This document shows, piece after piece, positions 8,030-16,173 of a stretch of 23,242 nucleotides of DNA. Both the position numbers and the translations under genes were made by a program. A model generated the notes under the pieces. The model saw nothing but the letters and a program-made list of their open reading frames with translations, was not told the DNA's origin and ran no database searches. Origin of the DNA: CAZWKI01 sp964634645 (lineage in GTDB: Bacteria > Patescibacteriota > Patescibacteriia > UBA1558 > S5-K13); the NCBI GenBank assembly GCA_964634645.1, contig CAZWKI010000013.1:1-23242 (forward strand), read 5' to 3'. Each line of letters opens with the position of its first letter. Positions within the stretch are counted from its first letter, which is position 1.

Positions 8030-8058
8030 AAATAAAATGAGAGCCAAACTCGGCTCTC
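8030..8058 (-). terminator. Terminator after the sugar-phosphate transferase gene
   Basis: Minus strand: GAGAGCC (8058-8052), six-nt loop, GGCTCTC (8045-8039), followed by ATTTTATTTTT. The stem is a strong perfect 7 bp, but the T run is interrupted, so some read-through is possible. Confidence 0.75.
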
Positions 8059-8072
8059 TAAATATTGAATAA

Positions 8073-9461
8073 TTATACGGCTGATTTTCTAAGAAATACA
8101 ACTTTTATTGTTCGAATTAGTATTATAATATCAAGCAACATGCTCCAATTTTCAATGTAATATATATCCAATCTGACCTCTTCTTCAAATTTCAAATCAG
8201 AACGACCTGCAACCTGAGCCATTCCAGTAATTCCTGGTTTTATTGAAAGAAGTTTCATGTGCTGATCCTCATATTTTTCAACCTCGTTTGGCTCATGTGC
8301 GCGAGGACCAACAAGGCTCATTTCTCCCCTAAAAACATTGATTAAATTCGGCAATTCATCAATAGACGTGCGTCTTATAAATTTTCCAACATTAGTAACT
8401 CTTGGATCTTTTTTCATTTTAAAAAGTGGGCCATCGTTTCTTTCGTTATATTGCATTAATTCTTTTTTCATTTTGTCTGCACCAACAATCATTGATCTAA
8501 ATTTATACATTGTAAATTTTTTATTTTTTGATCCAATTCTATCAAGTTTTACCAAAATTGGACCCTTTGTATCAAGTTTTATAATAAACCCAACAATCAA
8601 ATAAATTGGAATCATAATTACTAATCCAAAAAAAGAAAAAACTATATCAAAAATTCTTTTCCAGACTCTACCCCAACCATCAAGACGAGTTCCTTTTATT
8701 TCAATAATAGGAACGCCACCGATTGTATCTATATCAAAATTGATCATTTTAGTCTCAAGTAATGATGCGGTATATTTATAAATAATATGATGGGTATTGC
8801 AAAAATTTACAAGACTATTAATAATATTTTTATCTGCATAAGTATCTGACAAAACCACTTCATCAATAATTGTTTCTTTGTTTAATTGATCAAGTTTTGA
8901 AATAGTATCTTCTTTTAAAACATCAAAATTCTCTATCACTCTTATTCCCAGCGATTTGTCTCTTTTGAATTCACTTATCACCTTATAACTATTGTCATTA
9001 TTTCCTATCACAACAATTCTGTGAATAAACAATCCACGCGACACAAGTAATTTATAAATAATATGAACAATAATTCTTGAAATAGATAAAGATAGTAAAG
9101 CAAAAAACCAATAAAAAATAACTATAAATCTAGATGAAAAAAGTCTTTGATTAAAAAAGAAAGCAACTATTAGAATCAAAATAAAAATTGATAGTCCGTT
9201 AAAAAGTTTTGATATTTTGGTTTGTAAATTTCTTCTTTCAAAATTATAAACACCAGATAGGGCAAAGACAATTATCGCCGAAAGTGATACCAAAATTAAA
9301 ATTTTCAAAAACAAAATAAATGGCAAGTCAAATATAACTGGCCTATATTGGATTATAAAATCTGTAAATCTCAAATTGTAAGCAACGATACCTGCAAAAA
9401 TTAAAAAAATATAATCAATAGGAACCTCTATTGCTTCAAATAATAATTTATTTTTATTCAT
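8073..9461 (-). CDS. Polyprenyl glycosylphosphotransferase (initiating sugar-1-phosphate transferase)
   Basis: 462 residues. The N-terminal half has about five hydrophobic segments (12-30, 45-71, 88-104, 111-125 and nearby) and a soluble Rossmann-like part near 148-260 (HRIVVIGNNDNSYKVISEF). The C-terminal bacterial sugar transferase domain (about 264-456) has a re-entrant membrane helix at 270-296 and the motifs KFRSM (320-324), DELPN (368-372), SLVGPRA (382-388) and KPGITG (408-413). D368-E369 match the catalytic Asp-Glu dyad of PglC/WcaJ-type enzymes. Such enzymes move a hexose-1-phosphate from a nucleotide-sugar to undecaprenyl phosphate and start exopolysaccharide or O-antigen synthesis. 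It begins 18 nt after the 3' end of rnpB and may depend on the rnpB promoter. Confidence 0.92.
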   Translation of the reverse strand: MNKNKLLFEAIEVPIDYIFLIFAGIVAYNLRFTDFIIQYRPVIFDLPFILFLKILILVSLSAIIVFALSGVYNFERRNLQTKISKLFNGLSIFILILIVAFFFNQRLFSSRFIVIFYWFFALLSLSISRIIVHIIYKLLVSRGLFIHRIVVIGNNDNSYKVISEFKRDKSLGIRVIENFDVLKEDTISKLDQLNKETIIDEVVLSDTYADKNIINSLVNFCNTHHIIYKYTASLLETKMINFDIDTIGGVPIIEIKGTRLDGWGRVWKRIFDIVFSFFGLVIMIPIYLIVGFIIKLDTKGPILVKLDRIGSKNKKFTMYKFRSMIVGADKMKKELMQYNERNDGPLFKMKKDPRVTNVGKFIRRTSIDELPNLINVFRGEMSLVGPRAHEPNEVEKYEDQHMKLLSIKPGITGMAQVAGRSDLKFEEEVRLDIYYIENWSMLLDIIILIRTIKVVFLRKSAV

Positions 9462-9479
9462 AATAATATTTTAAAAAGT

Positions 9480-9934
9480 GTTAGATTGGCTATAAGCCGA
9501 ATTCTGTCCACCTACGCTATTTCCGTTTCACGAAAATAGCTTCGACAGACAAGTGCTTCTAGCTTTATCGAAAGTGACTTGTCGCTCGAAATTATTTTTA
9601 TGAAATAAAAATAGCGTAGGCTGATGATTATCTATCTTGTCTATTTATTGCTAAATAGATCTAGCAATCTACCAAATTTGATTTTGCACCGAATAGAGTT
9701 TACCTCTTCTCTAATATCGCTATCAGAGCGCGTGATCTAATTATATCACGATTTCACCCTTAGCCAGCTGAGCTGACAGGAATTTTTTCTGTTGCACTTG
9801 TCCTCTTGTATAATCACTCATACAAGGATTGCCGTTAGCAATTATCCTTTCCATTGATGCTGGAAAAAGCATGGTGTTCGGACTTTCCTCTATTTATCTT
9901 AAAAAGATAAACAGTAATCATCCACCAATCTAAC
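9480..9934 (-). ncRNA. rnpB: RNase P RNA (bacterial type A-like)
   Basis: Catalytic RNA that matures tRNA 5' ends. On the minus strand GAGGAAAGTCCG (9891-9880) and GACAGAATTCGGCTTAT near the 3' end are the conserved P4-region strands. GTGCAACAGAAA, AAGGGTGAAA and GAGGTAAACTC match other universal stretches. The RNA is closed by a perfect 10-bp P1, GTTAGATTGG at the 5' end with CCAATCTAAC at 9489-9480. P2 is an 8-bp helix (9922-9915 with 9630-9623), and P18 is an 8-bp stem with a GCAA tetraloop (9659-9640). The predicted length is about 455 nt, longer than usual because of a 110-nt arm at 9511-9620 where optional helix P19 is placed. A TTGACA promoter lies immediately upstream. Confidence 0.97.
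9511..9620 (-). other. Expanded P19-position arm of RNase P RNA
   Basis: A perfect 12-bp helix (9511-9522 with 9609-9620) closes an insertion between the P2 and P4 3' strands. Inside it are a 7-bp helix (9548-9554 with 9577-9583) and a 5-bp helix (9541-9545 with 9586-9590). Two local hairpins, at 9516-9540 and 9593-9613, use bases of the closing helix and so compete with it. Confidence 0.8.
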
Positions 9935-9941
9935 ACATAGT

Positions 9942-9970
9942 ATAATATAATAATTAATGTTTTTTGTCAA
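9942..9970 (-). promoter_or_regulatory. rnpB promoter
   Basis: Minus strand: consensus TTGACA (9970-9965), 17-nt spacer, TATTAT (9947-9942). The expected start lies at 9934-9936, exactly at the first base of the P1 helix, which supports the assigned 5' end. Confidence 0.85.
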
Positions 9971-9974
9971 ATAA

Positions 9975-10007
9975 AATAAAAGAAGGCAAGGTATTTTCTC
10001 GCCTTCT
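9975..10007 (-). terminator. Terminator of the 61-aa gene
   Basis: Minus strand: AGAAGGCGAG (10007-9998), short loop, CTTGCCTTCT (9990-9981), forming 10 pairs including one G-T. The tail TTTATTTTATTT follows. The stop codon of the upstream gene (10008-10006) touches the stem. It insulates the gene from the rnpB promoter that begins a few bases later. Confidence 0.75.
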
Positions 10008-10191
10008 ATTTTTCTTGAATAATGATGGCTTTTTCGAATTTCTCGATAAGCTCCTTGGCCCTATCAAAGGACATAATCTCTTCTTGACCATTCTCATTAA
10101 CAATTCTCATGCTAGAATTGTCAATAATTTCGACCTTTAGGCCGACTAGTTGAAAATTGTGGATTAATTCTTGAATTTTTTTGTCGATCAT
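10006..10191 (-). CDS. Small hypothetical protein, 61 aa
   Basis: 61 residues, predicted as a helix (IDKKIQELIHNFQLVG), two strands (KVEIIDNS, SMRIVNENG) and a charged C-terminal helix (FDRAKELIEKFEKAII). It has no membrane segment or signal peptide. I do not recognise the family. It is a convincing gene because it is framed by a TTGACA/TATACT promoter, an AGGGGGTGA Shine-Dalgarno about 9 nt before the ATG, and a terminator at its stop codon. It sits between the kinase-like gene and rnpB. Few genes in this window have a recognisable ribosome binding site, and the others with a strong one are the two small membrane protein genes at 3438-4303. Confidence 0.75.
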   Translation of the reverse strand: MIDKKIQELIHNFQLVGLKVEIIDNSSMRIVNENGQEEIMSFDRAKELIEKFEKAIIIQEK

Positions 10192-10229
10192 GATATCATA
10201 TCACCCCCTAAATTTTTTACTAGAATTTT

Positions 10230-10258
10230 AGTATACACTATATTATTTAATTTGTCAA
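10230..10258 (-). promoter_or_regulatory. Promoter of the 61-aa gene
   Basis: Minus strand: TTGACA (10258-10253), 17-nt spacer, TATACT (10235-10230). The -35 box overlaps the last codons of the kinase-like gene, which ends at 10255. The predicted leader is about 30 nt. Confidence 0.75.
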
Positions 10259-11512
10259 TACCTATTTAAAACACAATCAAAACTCTTCCAACTATTCACA
10301 TATTTACCCGTTTTTAGGCCTTCTTTAACTAATTTTACAACCAACTCTTTTTTTAATTCTCCTCGGTGTATTTTATTTAAAAAAGCTATAATAAGCTCTA
10401 TTTGATAATCTTGTTGAAATTGTTGTTCTATATAATTCAATACTGCAACAAAATTGTTTTCCGAAAATTCATTTTTTATAAAATATTTAATACTATTTAC
10501 TCTTTCAACTAATCTAATATTTTTATTTTCTTTGAAAAGCTGGAAGCTTTTTTCAAATGAATCAATAAATTTCACAAGGCCTTTTGATTTTTTTTCGTTC
10601 TTTGAGGTTGTATGTTCTTGCCAAACAGAATCAACTGAGTGATCGTTTGGTATATTTGGAATTTTATGATCTGATGCTTCTGCCCAATCTATAAAATAGA
10701 CATCCTTTATGCTTACATCTTCATTTCTTTCAATCATAATATTTCTCTCATGAAGATCATTGTGATGCAAATCATTTTCTTCTAAAATATTAACCGTATT
10801 TCTTATTATGTCTAACAACTCTTTTTCTATAAGAATATCNNNNNNNNNNTTCATCGTCATCTGAACCCAAATTAAGGTCTATTGTCTCCTCAATAAATCT
10901 TGCCAAAGCTTTCATGGGTGCGATGCTTAACCAATACCTATATTCCTCTTCATTGTTAAAGTATGGTGAAACAGAATAATTTTTTTTACTCACAATATCT
11001 TCTATTATTTTTTCAAAAATCTCTACAATAAAATCTTTTCCATCAACATAATCCATTAATATTATGTTTATTTCTCCGCTCAACCCAATATTCACACTAT
11101 TTTTTCTCAAAAAATCTGAGACCACTTTATTCTTTGAAATATTTATATCATCTTTAAAATAAACCTTTGGTATTTTTGCTATTTTATTTTCTGAATTTTC
11201 ATTATCACTCAAAATATCATAAGCTCTTTTGTGCATCAAATATTCGTGGTCTGCAGATATACTATTTTCAATTTTTAATATTTTAAAAACAGATCCCTTA
11301 TCTTGATCAATATCTAAACCAAGATCTATTAAATCTCTTTTATTAAAAGCAGAAAAGTCTAATTTCAAAATTATTCCCTTAGAGCCTTCGTTTATCTTTT
11401 TTGAATGATGCTCCAATGTTCTCAAGACAAAAGCCTCTAACTTCTGTTTTTTTATTTCTTTTGCGCCTATGTCTTTTTGTTCATTTAAAAGATCTTTTGG
11501 TGGTTTTTCCAT
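10255..11512 (-). CDS. Protein-kinase-like phosphotransferase, interrupted by assembly gap
   Basis: One gene in two pieces either side of ten Ns. The N-terminal piece (11512-10850) is exactly 221 codons. The C-terminal piece (10839-10255) is exactly 195 codons with the stop, so the frame is kept if the true gap is a multiple of three. The N-lobe has a glycine-containing strand (EGSKGIILKL, 42-51), candidate ATP-binding lysines in SVFKILKI (74-81), a helix-C-like HEYLMHKRAYDIL and a hinge-like LMDYVDGKDF (152-161). After the gap come a catalytic-loop motif HHNDLHERNIMI and a metal-binding YFIDWAEA. The catalytic Asp, Asn and second Asp are all present, so activity is plausible. It fits the protein-kinase/aminoglycoside-phosphotransferase/WaaP superfamily. 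The substrate is unknown. It follows a glycosyltransferase by 15 nt, which suggests a glycan or regulatory role. Confidence 0.75.
10840..10849. other. Assembly gap (10 N)
   Basis: Ten undefined bases inside the kinase-like gene. A round number of ten is probably a scaffolding placeholder, so the real distance is unknown. Both flanks stay in frame with each other if the true length is divisible by three. Confidence 0.98.
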
Positions 11513-11527
11513 AAAATTAATTGTAAT

Positions 11528-12628
11528 TTATTTTTGAAATATTTTCACCGTCTCCTCTGCTGATTTTTTCCAATTATATTTTTGAGATTCGAAATAATTC
11601 TTATTTATTATATCATTTCTTAGCTCATTATTTAAAATAAGTGTATCTATCTTTATTGCAATGTCCTTATAATCATTTCTACAAAAACAATAATCATCAA
11701 TTCCCAATTCTCGAAAAACTTTCAAATCAGATATCAAAATTGGAACTTTCGAAAACATTGCCTCTATAAGTGTCATGCCAAATCCTTCAAAATGACTAAA
11801 ATTCAAATAAATTTTTGCATTTTTGAGCAAACAAATTTTTTCATTTTCTTCTGTCCAGCCTATAATTTTTATATCATTTTTATAATCAGAAGAATTATTA
11901 ATTTCATCGCTTATCTTATCAAATCCATAACCATTTTTCCCGAGTAAAACGAGCTCCAGATCATTTTTAAAATTACTTTTTAAATAATCAAAGGCTTTTA
12001 TAAGAGTTTCAATATTTTTTTTATTTTCTAATCTTCCTATAAATAACAAATAATCTTTTGTAATTTTGTGTTTATTTAAAATATTCTTGATTTCTTCTTC
12101 ACTAAAAATTTTCTGATATTTATTAAAATCAATTCCGTGTTGAATAACAAAAACCTTACTATCATTGATTTTATATTTTTTTATTATATCGTTTTTTGTT
12201 TCGTATGAGGGTGTTATTATAATATCTGAACTTTTTAGTTGTTTTGCACCAAATTTCAAAGAAATTATCTGAGACTTAGAATAATACTGAGGATAATACT
12301 CATAACCAAGATCGTGCCAAGTAATCATTTTTTTGAATTTTCCAAATGGAAGATTGTGTGAGGGCGAAAAAAATAAATCTACATTATATTTCCTTAGTGC
12401 AAAACTTAATTTAATTATCGTCCAAAATTTGTTAAATTTCCAATCAAGAACAATATTTGTTACATTGTCGTATTTCAAAAACTCATTATCTGCTGCTTCT
12501 TTGGAAAATAAAAAATATTGATTATCTCTATCAATATCTAAAATATTTTTAATTATATAATAAGAATACCACTCCGTACCTGTCTTTTCTTTCAAGTTTA
12601 ATCTTGATGCATCAATTCCAATTTTCAT
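11528..12628 (-). CDS. GT4-family glycosyltransferase
   Basis: 366 residues. KIGIDASRLNLKEKTGTEWY (2-21) is the first strand and acceptor loop. TWHDLGYEYYP near 103-113 is typical of the WbaZ/mannosyltransferase-like group. YLLFIGRLENKKNIETLIKA (193-212) opens the donor domain, and EGFGMTLIE gives the E-x7-E pair E281/E289. It should transfer a sugar from a nucleotide-sugar to an as yet unknown acceptor in the cytoplasm. It lies 41 nt after the second mreB and 15 nt before the kinase-like gene, apart from the main glycan cluster at 4420-9461. It is therefore likely to be expressed with the elongation genes. There is no Shine-Dalgarno. Confidence 0.9.
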   Translation of the reverse strand: MKIGIDASRLNLKEKTGTEWYSYYIIKNILDIDRDNQYFLFSKEAADNEFLKYDNVTNIVLDWKFNKFWTIIKLSFALRKYNVDLFFSPSHNLPFGKFKKMITWHDLGYEYYPQYYSKSQIISLKFGAKQLKSSDIIITPSYETKNDIIKKYKINDSKVFVIQHGIDFNKYQKIFSEEEIKNILNKHKITKDYLLFIGRLENKKNIETLIKAFDYLKSNFKNDLELVLLGKNGYGFDKISDEINNSSDYKNDIKIIGWTEENEKICLLKNAKIYLNFSHFEGFGMTLIEAMFSKVPILISDLKVFRELGIDDYCFCRNDYKDIAIKIDTLILNNELRNDIINKNYFESQKYNWKKSAEETVKIFQK

Positions 12629-12669
12629 AAAATTAAAATCTTAAAAAGCAAAATGTATAAATATTAAAA

Positions 12670-13686
12670 TTATTTTGCCAACAATATACTTCTCTTATAT
12701 GAATCAAGATTTTCAAGTGCAATACCGGTTCCTTTTGCAACACACAAATATGGATGATCAGAAACATAACAAGGAACACCAGTTGCTTGTGTAAAAAGTT
12801 TATCTATATTTCTAAGCTGTGAAGTTCCACCAGAAAGAATCATTCCTTTTTCCATAACGTCTGCCGATAATTCTGGAGGTGTATTATACAATACTGATTT
12901 TATAGCAGTAATAATTCCATATAATTCATTTTGCAATGCTTCTGTAATATCATCTGATGTAATTCTTAAAATTCTAGGAAGGCCGGATACAATGTCTCTT
13001 CCCTTTATTTCCATGCTCATCTTGTCTTTTTCATCTAAAAATAATGCTGAACCAATTTTTATTTTTATATTCTCCGCAGTTGTCTCTCCAATTGCCAAAC
13101 CATATTTCTTTTTTATGTATTCCATTATTGCAACATCAAATTTGGTTCCACCTATTCTTACGGAATTACAAGTTACTATTCCCCCAAGAGATATAACCGC
13201 TGTTTCTGTCGTTCCTCCACCAAGCTCTACAAGCATATGCCCAGATGCAGAACCAATTGGAATTTCAGCACCAATTGCTGCAGCAAGGGGCTGTTTAATA
13301 ATATAGGCTGCTTTTGCGCCAGATGCAATTGTGGCTCCAATTACAGCACGACGCTCTGTTGACGTAATACCCGCTGGTACAGATATCATAACTTCTGGTC
13401 TAAATAATTTAATACCAGAAAGGGCTTTGTTAATGAAATATCTCAACATGCTTTCGGTTGTTCTATAATCTGCTATAACACCATCTTTAAGCGGGCGATG
13501 TGCAATTATAGAGTCAGGAGTTCTTCCTATCATTTCCTTTGCCTCATTTCCAACGGCTAAAACCTTTTTATCTATTAAAGATATAGCAACAACCGAGGGT
13601 TCATTTATAATAATTCCCTTTTTGGGCACATAAACGAGTGTTGTTGTGGTGCCAAGATCTATTCCAATTTTTTTTCTTACTCCCAT
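12670..13686 (-). CDS. mreB: MreB-like actin homologue, second paralogue
   Basis: 338 residues, full MreB length. Phosphate-1 motif KIGIDLGTTTTLVYV (6-20), phosphate-2 MLVELGGGTTETAV (151-164), adenosine motif GMILSGGTSQL (281-291), and the MreB-typical NTPPEL (268-273). MreB forms membrane-bound filaments that guide lateral wall synthesis. Oddities: the motif written IEEP in E. coli and Bacillus MreB is IKQP here (K131, Q132), so the Glu before Pro, equivalent to the catalytic Glu of Hsp70, is Gln. The phosphate-2 Asp is Glu (E154). It also lacks the hydrophobic N-terminal extension seen in the other copy. It starts 3 nt after greA. It may be a partner or a regulatory paralogue of the MreB at 17552-18610 (inference). 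Confidence 0.9.
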   Translation of the reverse strand: MGVRKKIGIDLGTTTTLVYVPKKGIIINEPSVVAISLIDKKVLAVGNEAKEMIGRTPDSIIAHRPLKDGVIADYRTTESMLRYFINKALSGIKLFRPEVMISVPAGITSTERRAVIGATIASGAKAAYIIKQPLAAAIGAEIPIGSASGHMLVELGGGTTETAVISLGGIVTCNSVRIGGTKFDVAIMEYIKKKYGLAIGETTAENIKIKIGSALFLDEKDKMSMEIKGRDIVSGLPRILRITSDDITEALQNELYGIITAIKSVLYNTPPELSADVMEKGMILSGGTSQLRNIDKLFTQATGVPCYVSDHPYLCVAKGTGIALENLDSYKRSILLAK

Positions 13687-13689
13687 AAA

Positions 13690-14154
13690 TTATTTTATTT
13701 CCAAAATTTTACATTTAATCATTCCCTTTGGAACATTAATTTCAAATTCTTCTCCTCTTTTTTTGTTCATGAGAGATTCTCCAAGTGGAGAAATGTATGA
13801 AATTAAACCTCTAAAAGGATCATTTTCTGTGGTTCCAACAATTTCAATTTCTTGAATTTTTCCATCAAGTTCTATTTTTATATTTGAACCAATAGAAACA
13901 GAGTCTTTTTTTGCATCATGCACATCAAAAATAACCGCTTGTTTTATTAATTCTTCAAGTTCTAAAATTCTTCCCTCAATAAATCCTTGTTCTTCTCTTG
14001 CATCATGATAAGCGGCGTTTTCAGACAAATCTCCAAATTCTCTAGCTATTGATATTTTTTTTACATTTTCTGGTCTTTTCGTATTTTTCAAATATTCAAG
14101 CTCTTCTTTTAGTTTGTTTAGTCCTTCTTGTGTTAGGTAATTTTGATTATCCAT
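13690..14154 (-). CDS. greA: Transcription elongation factor GreA
   Basis: 154 residues starting MDNQNYLTQEGLNKLKEELE. I placed the start at 14154 because the 22 extra residues up to 14220 are unrelated to the family, and known GreA proteins start at this point (usual length about 158). The N-terminal coiled-coil finger carries REFGDLSENAAYHDAREEQ with the conserved acidic Asp and Glu that reach the RNA polymerase active site and stimulate cleavage of backtracked RNA. The C-terminal FKBP-like domain contains DPFRGLISYISPLGESLMNK. It lies between mrdA (71-nt gap) and the second mreB (3-nt gap), so it is embedded in the cell-shape operon rather than in the more usual lysS or carB contexts. Confidence 0.95.
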   Translation of the reverse strand: MDNQNYLTQEGLNKLKEELEYLKNTKRPENVKKISIAREFGDLSENAAYHDAREEQGFIEGRILELEELIKQAVIFDVHDAKKDSVSIGSNIKIELDGKIQEIEIVGTTENDPFRGLISYISPLGESLMNKKRGEEFEINVPKGMIKCKILEIK

Positions 14155-14225
14155 ATATAGAATTAAATTGAAAAAATAGATAGCATTCCGCTCTCTTTTT
14201 TTATAAAAAATACAGACCAATAAAC

Positions 14226-16172
14226 TTAATTTTCTTGATTTTCGCTATCAGTCTTATCTCTAAAATACCACATAAAAACATCTCTTGCAAGTGGCACGGC
14301 AACGCTACTTCCTTCTCCTCCACCCTCTATCAAAATAGTCAAAACAATACTTGGGTTGTCATATGGAGCATATCCCGTAAACCAAGCATGTGTTTTACCC
14401 TCATTTCCATATTGAGCAGTACCTGTTTTACCGGCAACCTCAACTGGTAAAGAATTCAGTCCCTTGGAACTGCCATCTGTTACTCCCATTCTCATTCCTT
14501 CTTGAACTATTTTTATATTATTTTCTGATATAAAATTTGAATTTTCTATTTTAATTGGAGTCTTTATAGAAAATTCTCCATCAATAATTCTACTTACAAT
14601 ATATGGCCTTAGTAATTTGCCATTATTAGCAATTACAGACGTCATCATGGCTATTTGAAGTGGAGTAACCAATACGTCACCCTGCCCAATACTCAAGTGA
14701 TATGTATCTCCTATATACCAGGGTTCTCCTTTATTGTCTTTCTTCCATTGTTCTGTCGGTAAAAAACCATCGGATTCATTCGGTAAATCAATTCCTGTTT
14801 TTTTTGAAAATCCAAATTTTTTTGCAAAAGAAATTATTTTTTCAAGTCCCAAACCATTAAATCCACTGTAACCACCACCTATAGTATAAAAATATGTGTT
14901 TACTGATTCAGCTATTGCTTTTTTTATGTTTGTAACGCCGTGACCACCAGATTTCCAATCCGGGAAAAACCATCTTCCATATTGAATACCCCCTGTACTT
15001 AAAAAAGTTGTTTTTTCATCAATAATTTTATTTTCTAGCGCGGCAGCAGACATCATTAATTTGAAAGTAGACCCAGGTGGATATTCGCCAGAAATGGCTC
15101 TGAAAAACATTGGTTTGTCTGGATCTTCTATTAATTTTTTATATTCTTCATTTGTCAATTTTTCAGAAAAAATATTGTTATCAAAAGAAGGCACGCTAAC
15201 AATTGCAAGAACTTCTCCGTTTTGAGGATTTAAGGCAACAACGCTTGCTTTTTTAAAATTAAGTTTTTTTAGAATTACATTCAAATAATCATTTATTTTT
15301 TGTTGCAATTCTAGATCGATTGAAAGAACTATGCCTTTACCGTCAAGTGATTTTTCGACCGACAAAGTTTTAATCTCTTTGCCCAATGAATTAATTTCTA
15401 TTTTTTTTTCTCCGTATTGACCACGTAATTCATTCTCATTTATCATCTCCAAACCACTCTTACCTATTTTATCGTCTGGATAATAATCTTTATTTTTTAA
15501 TATTTCATATTCTTTTTCTGAAATATTACCCATATAACCGAGTATATGTGAAAAATATTCTTTGTATGGATATTCTCTTTTATTTTCCGTAACAACACGA
15601 ATTCCATTTATATCATTTGTGAAAATTAGCATTTTCATTGCCTGTTCATAACTCAAAGACTCTTTTATAATTCTTGGTTTATAATTTTCTAATTGGTTTT
15701 TTGAAATATAGTCTGATAAATTTATTTTTGAATCAACTCCTATCATTTGATTTAATCTTTCCTGTAAAAACAAAAGTTCTTTTTGGTCTTTTGGTAAGTC
15801 ATAAGGAATAACTTCAATCGAAAAACTAATTCCATTTTTCACAAGTGGGATAAAATTTCTATCATAAATAATTCCTCGTTTTGCATTTTCTCTTTGAATT
15901 CTTATTCTATTACCCTCAGATAAAGATCTGTAATAATCTCCTTTTACAATTTGTAAATAAAAAATTCTTGAAAATAAAAAAACCCAAATCATAACAATGA
16001 CTATTACAAATATATAAAATCTTTTTTTGTTCATTAAAACACCAAGATTTTTACCCTCATTAAAAACGTTGAAAAAATTGCCTTCATTGTTTTTGAGGTC
16101 ATAGTCTTTAATTGTAAGTTTATCTTCAACTGTAGAAGACAAATTAAAATCTGATATTTCAAAATTGTCCAT
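14226..16172 (-). CDS. mrdA: Penicillin-binding protein 2 (elongasome transpeptidase)
   Basis: 648 residues of a class B PBP that cross-links peptidoglycan during elongation. There is a cytoplasmic tail of about 50 residues, longer than usual, then one transmembrane helix (52-70). The dimerisation/pedestal domain with RGIIYDRN (99-106) follows. The transpeptidase domain holds all three motifs: STFK (S368 nucleophile, K371), SVN (S423-N425) and KTGT (582-585). YPPGSTFKLMMSAAALE and the QGDVLVTPLQIAMM segment are typical of the PBP2 group. It starts 1 nt after mreD and follows mreB-mreC-mreD, the classical order in which rodA often comes next. No rodA is in this window; greA follows instead. 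Confidence 0.95.
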   Translation of the reverse strand: MDNFEISDFNLSSTVEDKLTIKDYDLKNNEGNFFNVFNEGKNLGVLMNKKRFYIFVIVIVMIWVFLFSRIFYLQIVKGDYYRSLSEGNRIRIQRENAKRGIIYDRNFIPLVKNGISFSIEVIPYDLPKDQKELLFLQERLNQMIGVDSKINLSDYISKNQLENYKPRIIKESLSYEQAMKMLIFTNDINGIRVVTENKREYPYKEYFSHILGYMGNISEKEYEILKNKDYYPDDKIGKSGLEMINENELRGQYGEKKIEINSLGKEIKTLSVEKSLDGKGIVLSIDLELQQKINDYLNVILKKLNFKKASVVALNPQNGEVLAIVSVPSFDNNIFSEKLTNEEYKKLIEDPDKPMFFRAISGEYPPGSTFKLMMSAAALENKIIDEKTTFLSTGGIQYGRWFFPDWKSGGHGVTNIKKAIAESVNTYFYTIGGGYSGFNGLGLEKIISFAKKFGFSKKTGIDLPNESDGFLPTEQWKKDNKGEPWYIGDTYHLSIGQGDVLVTPLQIAMMTSVIANNGKLLRPYIVSRIIDGEFSIKTPIKIENSNFISENNIKIVQEGMRMGVTDGSSKGLNSLPVEVAGKTGTAQYGNEGKTHAWFTGYAPYDNPSIVLTILIEGGGEGSSVAVPLARDVFMWYFRDKTDSENQEN

Positions 16173-16173
16173 A

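Noticed and set aside
9461..9480. Intrinsic terminator for rnpB
   Set aside because: The T run after P1 has no local hairpin. P1 is a long-range helix, so I did not list a terminator.
10840..10849. Frameshift or two separate kinase-fragment genes
   Set aside because: The apparent break is caused by ten Ns. The flanking pieces are exactly 221 and 195 codons, so they join in frame if the true gap is a multiple of three.
12992..13306. 104-aa plus-strand open frame
   Set aside because: It is antisense to mreB, whose motifs are unmistakable.
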